NCBI GenBank assembly: GCA_002877875.1
Contig: PNIE01000082.1
Span: 1 to 12,159, forward strand
DNA length: 12,159 nt
Reading direction: 5' to 3'
Source of the DNA: Caldimicrobium thiodismutans
GTDB taxonomy: Bacteria > Desulfobacterota > Thermodesulfobacteria > Thermodesulfobacteriales > Thermodesulfobacteriaceae
Shown one piece after another: positions 1 through 5,099 of the stretch. Every line of letters starts with the position of its first letter. Position 1 is the stretch's first letter. Under the pieces are notes generated by a model. That model saw only the letters and a list, made by a program, of their open reading frames with translations, had not been told where the DNA came from and ran no database searches. A program made the translations under genes and the position numbers.

Positions 1-79
1 TCACCCTTAAATATATACTTTGAGATAATTTTCTTAGAAAAAATCATAAGACTGTTAAATTGGTTGGATGAAATTTATC

Positions 80-85
80 TATAAT
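80..85 (+). promoter_or_regulatory. Possible -10 element (TATAAT) upstream of the redox cassette
   Basis: A perfect TATAAT stands at 80-85. No good -35 lies at the proper distance: TTAAAT at 55-60 (19-nt spacer) and TTGGTT at 60-65 (14-nt spacer) are both poor. If used, transcription would start near 92, immediately before the FNR-type dyad at 98-111, so a protein bound there would block elongation or initiation. A single hexamer in AT-rich DNA is weak evidence. Confidence 0.35.
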
Positions 86-97
86 ACTAGGAGCTTT

Positions 98-111
98 TTG
101 ATTTAAATCAA
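98..111. promoter_or_regulatory. FNR/CRP-family operator, perfect palindrome
   Basis: TTGAT-TTAA-ATCAA is a perfect 14-bp dyad that matches the classical FNR consensus TTGAT-N4-ATCAA exactly. It lies 57 bp upstream of the first gene of a plus-strand redox cassette. Its centre (104.5) is about 46 bp upstream of a start site predicted from a TAAAAT at 138-143, near but not exactly at a class II activator position. It also lies just downstream of the TATAAT at 80-85, which would suit repression. The regulator could be FNR, an HcpR-type protein or another CRP-family member; its identity is inference. Confidence 0.55.
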
Positions 112-137
112 GGTTTTTTTAAAAAAAAACTTTAACT

Positions 138-143
138 TAAAAT
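138..143 (+). promoter_or_regulatory. Alternative -10 element (TAAAAT)
   Basis: TAAAAT at 138-143 is preceded by a T7A9 tract (114-129) and by the FNR-type dyad. No -35 hexamer is visible, as would be expected for an activator-dependent promoter. Transcription would begin around 150, which leaves almost no leader before the AAAAGGAG ribosome binding site at 151-158. That short leader counts against it. Confidence 0.25.
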
Positions 144-168
144 TGGAAGAAAAAGGAGTTAAAAAAAA

Positions 169-696
169 ATGAGATGCCCAGGACAAGATTGGAGATATTG
201 GAAAGAAGAGGCTATCTTTGAATTAAACTGTCCCTATTGTGGAGAGAAGGTAGAATTTTTTAAAGATGATACTTCAAGGAAATGCTCAGCTTGTAAAAAG
301 GTCATTCCCAATCCAAAACTTGATTTTGGGTGTGCTGCTTACTGTAAATACGCTGAGATCTGTCTTGGAGAGCTTCCGCCTGAACTCATTCGAGAAAAGG
401 CTACTCTTTTAAAATCAAGGCTCCTTTCACTTCTTGAAGAGATGCTTCCAAAAAATCAATTGTCGGAAATTGAAAGAGGGATGGAAAGATTAGAAAAGGA
501 ACTCAAAGAAAAGGGAATTTCACCAGGAACTAAACTTCTTCTCTTACTCTTTTATTTTTTAGATCCAAAAAGGAGAGAAGACCTCTACAAAAAAGCCAAT
601 CTTCCTGAAACCCTCTGGGAAGAAATAAAAATTAATCTTAAAAATTTAAAAAAAGGTTTAACCTTAGAGGAATTAATTGAAAAACTTCTAAAATAA
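169..696 (+). CDS. Cysteine-rich zinc-ribbon protein with helical C-terminal region, unknown function
   Basis: The 175-residue product begins with a cysteine-rich module. C3 is followed by a zinc-ribbon-like C21-x2-C24 ... C39-x2-C42, then C55-x3-C59-x5-C65 in the segment GCAAYCKYAEIC, which could bind a further metal or an Fe-S cluster. Residues 72-175 carry no cysteine and look mostly alpha-helical and Lys/Glu-rich. From memory, this N-terminal module (MRCPGQD..YW.....F...CP.CG) also occurs in front of HD-type phosphohydrolase domains in anaerobic deltaproteobacteria; no HD motif is present here. The ATG start is backed by AAAAGGAG at 151-158. The gene is first in a cassette with two Fe-S protein genes: its TAA stop overlaps the next ribosome binding site, so co-expression is likely. 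No enzymatic role can be assigned. Confidence 0.85.
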   Translation: MRCPGQDWRYWKEEAIFELNCPYCGEKVEFFKDDTSRKCSACKKVIPNPKLDFGCAAYCKYAEICLGELPPELIREKATLLKSRLLSLLEEMLPKNQLSEIERGMERLEKELKEKGISPGTKLLLLLFYFLDPKRREDLYKKANLPETLWEEIKINLKNLKKGLTLEELIEKLLK

Positions 697-710
697 AGGA
701 GTAATTTTCT

Positions 711-1451
711 ATGCCTAAAGTTAAAAGGAAAATTATTGAGATTGACGAAGAGCTTTGTAATGGGTGTGGAAAGTGTGTTTTAGCTTGTGCTGAAGGAGCT
801 CTAGCTATAATTGATGGAAAGGCAAAGCTTATAAGTGAAATTTATTGTGATGGCCTTGGAGCCTGTATTGGTGAATGTCCTACAGGGGCTTTAAAAATCG
901 TTGAAAGAGAGGCAGAAGAATTTGATGAAGAGGCTGTTCATAAACACTTAAAAGAACTTAAAGAAGGCGCCCAAAAATTTTCTTTTACAGAAACCCTTGC
1001 CTGTGGGTGCCCCTCCCATCAGGTGAGAGAATTTAAGCCTCAAATCTCCAAAGAATTTAGAGGAGAGCTTTCTTCAGCTCTTTCTCACTGGCCTGTGCAG
1101 ATAAGACTTATTCCACCCAAAGCTCCTTTCTTGCAAAATGCTCACCTTCTTGTCTGTGCAGACTGCGTCCCTGTGGCTTACCCAAGGCTTCATTTGGATT
1201 TACTTCCTGAAAAAAAGATTATGCTTGGCTGTCCCAAATTTGATCCTCCAGAGCTCTATATTGAAAAATTTGCAGAAATTTTTTCAGAGGTTCCTCTTCA
1301 AAGTGTGGAAGTAGCTATTATGGAGGTTCCCTGTTGTAAAGGGTTGGTCTATATTTTACAAGAAGCACGCAAGCTTGCCAAAAAAGACTTCCTCTTTAAA
1401 GTTTACACCATTAGTGTAAAAGGGGAAATTTTATCTGAGGAGGTTCTTTAA
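711..1451 (+). CDS. Ferredoxin-like 4Fe-4S protein with extra C-terminal multi-cysteine domain
   Basis: The 246-residue cytoplasmic protein (no signal peptide or membrane segment) starts with a ferredoxin fold. The first motif is C16-x2-C19-x2-C22-x3-C26. The second is C46-x5-C52-x3-C56-P, where the expected cysteine at 49 is leucine (CDGLGAC). One cluster should therefore be a normal [4Fe-4S], while the other lacks one ligand and may be [3Fe-4S] or absent. The following 150 residues carry C98, C100, C149-x2-C152, C174-P and C208-C209, enough for another metal site. I recall related proteins in anaerobes, sometimes beside hybrid-cluster protein genes, annotated only as 4Fe-4S proteins. AAAGGAG at 695-701 supports the ATG. 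The gene lies 14 nt after the first gene and 2 nt before the third. An electron-carrier or redox-sensing role is inferred. Confidence 0.88.
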   Translation: MPKVKRKIIEIDEELCNGCGKCVLACAEGALAIIDGKAKLISEIYCDGLGACIGECPTGALKIVEREAEEFDEEAVHKHLKELKEGAQKFSFTETLACGCPSHQVREFKPQISKEFRGELSSALSHWPVQIRLIPPKAPFLQNAHLLVCADCVPVAYPRLHLDLLPEKKIMLGCPKFDPPELYIEKFAEIFSEVPLQSVEVAIMEVPCCKGLVYILQEARKLAKKDFLFKVYTISVKGEILSEEVL

Positions 1452-1453
1452 AA

Positions 1454-2245
1454 ATGGAGTGGGAAAAGGAAGCAGAGGAATATCTAAAGAAAATTCCCTT
1501 TTTTATAAGAGGAAGGGTTAAAAAGGAAGTGGAAAATTATCTTTCCTCCAAGGGTATTGAAAGGGTTACCCTTCCAGAATTACTCTCGGCTAAAGAGGTT
1601 CTTTTGAAAAAAATGTCCCAGGCTGAAAAGGGATATGAGGTAACAGGTTGTTTTGGTCTCGATTCTTGCCCGAATGCTATAACCTCCTCGGAAAAATTAT
1701 TAAAACACCTCGAAGAAATTCTTGAAGCAGAAAAGCTGGAAGAATTTTTGAAAGAAAAAGTAAAAGGCCCTCTTAAAGCCCATCATAAGTTTAAAGTAGC
1801 CCTTTCTGAGTGTCCCAATGCCTGTTCTCAAATTCACATCGCTGATTTTGCCTTGCACGGTGTTATTCAGCCAGAAATCAACCCTAAAGCTTGTTCCTTT
1901 TGCGGATCTTGCTCCCAAGTTTGTGAAGAAGAAGCTATTACCTTTACTGAACATGGACCTTTTATAGAGATGGAAAAATGTGTAGGCTGTGGAACCTGTA
2001 TTAAATTTTGTCCTGAATCTGCTCTTTATGAGGGGTTTAGAGGGTATAAAATCTATCTTGGAGGAAAATTGGGTCGACATCCAAGGCTTGCAACCTTTCT
2101 ATGCTATGCCAAAGAAGAGGAAGTTATTCCTCTTTTTAAGAAAGTACTTACCTTTTATAAAAGACACAACCAAAAAGGCGAGCGTTTAGGAGCTATTATT
2201 CAACGAATAGGGTGGGATAAAGTTAAATATTTGCTTCTGAAATAG
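1454..2245 (+). CDS. PCP_red / sulfite-reductase-like / 2[4Fe-4S] ferredoxin fusion protein
   Basis: This 263-residue protein has three parts. Residues 1-45 resemble the PCP_red domain (protochlorophyllide-reductase-type C-terminal module; segment KKIPFFIRGRVKKEVENY). Residues 61-138 carry C66-x5-C72 and C120-x3-C124 (SECPNAC), the signature that holds the siroheme-coupled [4Fe-4S] cluster in sulfite and nitrite reductases. Residues 145-190 are a bacterial ferredoxin with two full motifs, C147-x2-C150-x2-C153-x3-C157 and C176-x2-C179-x2-C182-x3-C186-P. The tail includes KIYLGGKLGRHPRLA, also typical of sulfite-reductase-like proteins. At 263 residues it is closer in size to small monomeric sulfite reductases than to DsrA/DsrB, and no separate N-terminal NIR_SIR ferredoxin-like half domain is visible, so catalysis is uncertain. 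GAGGAGG at 1437-1443 supports the ATG. Its end overlaps the convergent LysM gene by 23 bp. Confidence 0.87.
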   Translation: MEWEKEAEEYLKKIPFFIRGRVKKEVENYLSSKGIERVTLPELLSAKEVLLKKMSQAEKGYEVTGCFGLDSCPNAITSSEKLLKHLEEILEAEKLEEFLKEKVKGPLKAHHKFKVALSECPNACSQIHIADFALHGVIQPEINPKACSFCGSCSQVCEEEAITFTEHGPFIEMEKCVGCGTCIKFCPESALYEGFRGYKIYLGGKLGRHPRLATFLCYAKEEEVIPLFKKVLTFYKRHNQKGERLGAIIQRIGWDKVKYLLLK

Positions 2246-3632
2246 AGTCATCAAACTTATAATTTCTTTTGGAGGAACCTTCTATATTACTCTTAGTCCC
2301 TTTGTTTTTGTTCAAATAGTCCTGGAAATATTCAAGGACCTCTCCATTAAGAACTCTTTTTGCTCCTGCATAACGTTTATTGAAATAAGGATCATCTAAA
2401 GAATCAATAGCGACTCTTTTACGAGAGGAAGAGATGTGGATAAATCGATTATCTCCTATATAAATTCCTACATGTGAAATTTTATTTCCTCGTGTTTTAA
2501 AGAAGACAAGATCTCCAGGAATTAATTCCTCTTTTTCAATGGGTACACCCATTTGATATTGCTCCACAGAACTTCTAGGTAACTTTATCCCCAATTCTTC
2601 ATAAACCAGTTTTACAAAGGCAGAACAATCAAGATATCCATTGCCATCTCCTCCCAGTTTATATCTTTGGTCAGCTAAATTAAAGGAAATTTCAAGAAAC
2701 TTCTGCTTAAGAGCCTTTTCTTTTTCTTCAGTAAGCATAGCTGAACTCAAGACTCCCTTTTTTAAAAGCACGTTCTTTTCAAACTTTTGTGAAAGGGTTT
2801 CTTCTTTTTCACTTGTAATTTCTTTAGGTCTCTCAAGAACAAATGGCCTTTCTTTATAAGCCAAATCAGTGGGAATTTTTAATTTTTGACCAACTACTAA
2901 AATATCCTCCTTTAAATGATTTATCTCTTTTAGAGTATTTAGAGGAATATTATATTTCAATGAAATTCGGTAGAGAGTTTCTCCCTCTTGAACTACGTGG
3001 TATATAAATCCTGGTGGTGCCTCACTTAGAGAGTTCTCCTTTTTAACTTTGACAAGAAGAAGTTGCCCTGGCTTTAAGTGATTATTCTTTAAATTATTTA
3101 ACTTCTTAAGCTCCTCCACCGTGGTTTCATATTTAAGAGCTATTCTGAAAAGATTTTCCCCTTTTTTTACTTCATGATAAATCTTTTTTTCAGATAATTC
3201 TCCTTTAACAGGAAGATCTAAATTTCTCTCAACTATATTCTGATTCTGAAGATTTTTATTAGGAATTTTGATAATAAGCCCTGGCTTTAATGACTTTGGT
3301 GTAACCCCGTTTAATTCTGCTATTTCCTCAGGAGTAACCCCAAATTTTTTGGATATCCTATAAAGGGTTTCGCCTTTCTTTACTTTATAATGGATATATT
3401 CTTCAACTCTAAGTTCAGGTTTTTTGGCGACTTTATGAAGGTTATCTCCCTTCTTTACAATACGAGTTTTTGAAACCTTATTTCTTTTAACTGCCTCTTT
3501 TTTGTAAACCTTAGAGTGAGATTTTGACTTTTTAACTTTAGCATAACTCAAAGAAGACAATGTGTGTAAAAAATAACCAAATACAAAAATAAAAAATATA
3601 AAAAAGGAATATTTCAAAGCTTTTTCTTTCAT
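2223..3632 (-). CDS. Exported LysM / NlpC-P60 peptidoglycan endopeptidase
   Basis: The 469-residue protein has an N-terminal signal sequence (hydrophobic 9-29, likely cleavage after SYA at 29-31) followed by a Lys-rich linker. Three complete LysM repeats (about 81-125, 151-195 and 210-254) bind peptidoglycan. A remnant of another LysM start is visible at 57-70. Residues 310-428 form an NlpC/P60 cysteine peptidase domain with likely catalytic C336 (YLDCSAF), H387 (ISHVGIY) and H399 (RFIHI). Members of this family cut cell-wall stem peptides, typically at the D-Glu to diamino-acid bond. About 40 low-complexity residues follow the domain. The ATG gives an intact signal peptide but has no visible Shine-Dalgarno sequence. 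A good promoter lies directly upstream, so the gene is probably transcribed on its own. Its role in cell-wall turnover is inferred from the family. Confidence 0.93.
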   Translation of the reverse strand: MKEKALKYSFFIFFIFVFGYFLHTLSSLSYAKVKKSKSHSKVYKKEAVKRNKVSKTRIVKKGDNLHKVAKKPELRVEEYIHYKVKKGETLYRISKKFGVTPEEIAELNGVTPKSLKPGLIIKIPNKNLQNQNIVERNLDLPVKGELSEKKIYHEVKKGENLFRIALKYETTVEELKKLNNLKNNHLKPGQLLLVKVKKENSLSEAPPGFIYHVVQEGETLYRISLKYNIPLNTLKEINHLKEDILVVGQKLKIPTDLAYKERPFVLERPKEITSEKEETLSQKFEKNVLLKKGVLSSAMLTEEKEKALKQKFLEISFNLADQRYKLGGDGNGYLDCSAFVKLVYEELGIKLPRSSVEQYQMGVPIEKEELIPGDLVFFKTRGNKISHVGIYIGDNRFIHISSSRKRVAIDSLDDPYFNKRYAGAKRVLNGEVLEYFQDYLNKNKGTKSNIEGSSKRNYKFDDSISEANI

Positions 3633-3664
3633 TTTTAAGAAAAAAACAATTTTTTTACTAAGCT

Positions 3665-3693
3665 TTTATACCCTAAAATTTGGAAAAAGTCAA
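3665..3693 (-). promoter_or_regulatory. Sigma-70-type promoter for the LysM/NlpC-P60 gene
   Basis: On the minus strand, TTGACT (3693-3688) and TATAAA (3670-3665) are separated by exactly 17 nt. Transcription would start near 3658 and give a leader of about 26 nt before the ATG at 3632. The -35 box lies just past the HDOD gene's stop, so this gene can be expressed independently of the long operon upstream. Confidence 0.7.
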
Positions 3694-3728
3694 GGGCATA
3701 AATTGATAAAATTTCAACGAAAAATTAG

Positions 3729-4583
3729 TTAAACCAGGAATTTTTCAACTAAAAGAGCTCTTTTATAGATTTTTGGCAAGAGTTTTTCAAGTTCCTCTGC
3801 TTTTATTCCTATTATCTCCAAGAGATTTGAAGGAATTGAATAATTAAAGGCATCCAGGCCACCAATAAATCCAAGCATATTAGCTAAAATATTGGCTAAA
3901 GCAACCATAGCTGGTATTTTCCCTTGAATCATTAAATCAGAATCATGATGGGCCCTTATAGAAAAATAAATTTCCTTGGGGAATTCCCATTTTTTAAGGA
4001 GAAATCCACCCACCATGCCATGATCAACTCCCACAGCAAGCCATTCAATTTGCATAAAAGTGTCTTCTGGATTTTTCTCCATTAACTCGTAAAACTTCTT
4101 AGCCTCAAGAGTAGTATAGAGATCTAAGATAATCTTCCCAAGATCATGCAAAAGGGCTGCCATGTATAAACTTTCTCTTTTTTCTACGGGTAATTTTATT
4201 AGCTGGGCAAGTTCTTCTGCAATGATACCACAAACAATTGAGTGAACCCAGATATCTTTGGCACTTACTCCATATCCTGTAAGATCCTTGGAAAAGTACT
4301 TACTAGCAACTGCCGCAAGAAGAATTAATTTTATTTGTTCTGTTCCAAGGAGCATGAAGGCCTTAAGAAGGGAATCTACCTTTTGGGGCAAAGAAAAGGC
4401 AGCAGAATTGACAAGTTTTAAAAAATTAACAGCTATAGCAGGATCGGTTTTAATTACCTCTTCAAGTTCCTTATAATTGACCTCTTCCTCTCTTAAAAGT
4501 TCTAAAGCCCTCTGGGCTGTTTTGGGGAAGGGAGGAAGAGTATCAACTTTCTCAAAAATTCTCTCTAAAATGAATTCACTCAT
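3729..4583 (-). CDS. HDOD-domain signalling protein with retained HD residues
   Basis: The 284-residue protein matches the HDOD family, proteins related to HD phosphohydrolases that act in bacterial signalling and gene regulation. Visible family features are the opening LPPFP around 16-20, a helical core with KTDPAIAVNFLKLVNSAAF (45-63), and the H-HD core. Unlike many HDOD proteins it keeps several metal-site-like residues: H114, the HD pair at 146-147 in LLHDLGK, H188 and H212-H213. Residual metal binding is therefore possible, though a full HD-GYP motif is absent. No receiver, GGDEF or other output domain is fused to it. Its ATG overlaps the end of the CheD-like gene by 8 nt (4576-4583), so the two are translationally coupled. 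It is the last gene of the long minus-strand run, and no convincing hairpin terminator follows. Confidence 0.88.
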   Translation of the reverse strand: MSEFILERIFEKVDTLPPFPKTAQRALELLREEEVNYKELEEVIKTDPAIAVNFLKLVNSAAFSLPQKVDSLLKAFMLLGTEQIKLILLAAVASKYFSKDLTGYGVSAKDIWVHSIVCGIIAEELAQLIKLPVEKRESLYMAALLHDLGKIILDLYTTLEAKKFYELMEKNPEDTFMQIEWLAVGVDHGMVGGFLLKKWEFPKEIYFSIRAHHDSDLMIQGKIPAMVALANILANMLGFIGGLDAFNYSIPSNLLEIIGIKAEELEKLLPKIYKRALLVEKFLV

Positions 4584-5055
4584 ACCTTTCCACCTTATTT
4601 TGAATTTTTACTTCAAAAATACTTTCTTTAGCATTTACCTCAAGAAAAAGAGGATGAGGCTCTTTCACACGTTTTATAACCCGTTCCCAAAGATTATTTC
4701 TTTTAAACCAGGCCTCAGCCACCTTTAAATTTTTCTCCGTTAAATCAAGAATATTAGCCTCTTTTTTAAAACAAGAAGCTCCTACTAATATCCAAGAGGT
4801 CCTCTCAAAATCGATTTTTCCTTTCTCCAACTCATTTTGAAGAAAACCCAAGAGGCTTTCCCCTGAGTAAATAGTTCCTTCATCTAAATTAATATCCGCC
4901 TCTCTATATGGAAAAAGATAAGAAAGCAATCCAAAAAGCTCCTTTTCTCTATTAATAAAACCTATGGCTATCCCTGCTCCCAAGGGTTCACTCCTCAAAA
5001 TAAAGGGTTTTTTCTCAATTATCTCATAGCTTCCCCTACTGACTAAAATTATCAT
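4576..5055 (-). CDS. CheD-like protein lacking the catalytic Cys and His
   Basis: This 159-residue protein resembles CheD, the chemoreceptor glutamine deamidase. SEPLGAGIAIGFINREKELFG (22-42) aligns with the CheD segment LGSCV.V.L.D....G, LLSYLFP (43-49) with its M.H..LP, WILVGAS (88-94) with the conserved gly-rich strand, and NILDLTEKNLKVAEAWFKRN (101-120) with its I...N...... helix. At the two catalytic positions CheD has Cys and His; here they are G28 and Y46. A deamidase reaction is therefore unlikely, and the protein may act by binding a partner. No other chemotaxis gene is in the window. AAAAGGAGA at 5061-5069 supports the ATG. It follows hom by 31 nt and overlaps the HDOD gene by 8 nt. 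The CheD assignment rests on pattern recognition and is moderate. Confidence 0.72.
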   Translation of the reverse strand: MIILVSRGSYEIIEKKPFILRSEPLGAGIAIGFINREKELFGLLSYLFPYREADINLDEGTIYSGESLLGFLQNELEKGKIDFERTSWILVGASCFKKEANILDLTEKNLKVAEAWFKRNNLWERVIKRVKEPHPLFLEVNAKESIFEVKIQNKVERYE

Positions 5056-5063
5056 AGTCCTCT

Positions 5064-5099
5064 CCTTTTTATCCTATTATCACTTTTTATTCTATTATC
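5064..5099 (-). repeat. Tandem duplication of an 18-bp unit at the hom/cheD-like junction
   Basis: Two adjacent 18-bp units, 5064-5081 and 5082-5099, match at 16 of 18 positions. On the minus strand they read GATAATAGAATAAAAAGT and GATAATAGGATAAAAAGG. The first unit contains the end and TAA stop of hom; the second supplies part of the ribosome binding site of the CheD-like gene. Confidence 0.75.

Noticed and set aside
98..130. Palindrome followed by a T-run, resembling a rho-independent terminator
   Set aside because: The dyad TTGATTTAAATCAA has no loop and is AT-only apart from two G/C pairs, so a stable RNA hairpin is unlikely. The match to the FNR half-site pattern explains it better.
1700..2080. 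126-codon minus-strand open frame inside the SiR-like gene
   Set aside because: It lies wholly within a gene with clear cysteine motifs on the plus strand, and its translation is Phe/Lys-rich without any recognisable motif.
1989..2189. 66-codon plus-strand open frame in another frame of the SiR-like gene
   Set aside because: It overlaps the conserved ferredoxin and tail region and has no ribosome binding site or family resemblance.
3700..3728. Possible terminator after the HDOD gene on the minus strand
   Set aside because: Only a very weak AT-rich pairing (TTGA with TCAA) is present and no clear T-run follows a stable stem, so no terminator can be claimed.
4258..4728. Two plus-strand open frames opposite the HDOD and CheD-like genes
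   Set aside because: Both are antisense to genes with recognisable families and tight coupling; their Ser-rich translations are typical of shadow frames.
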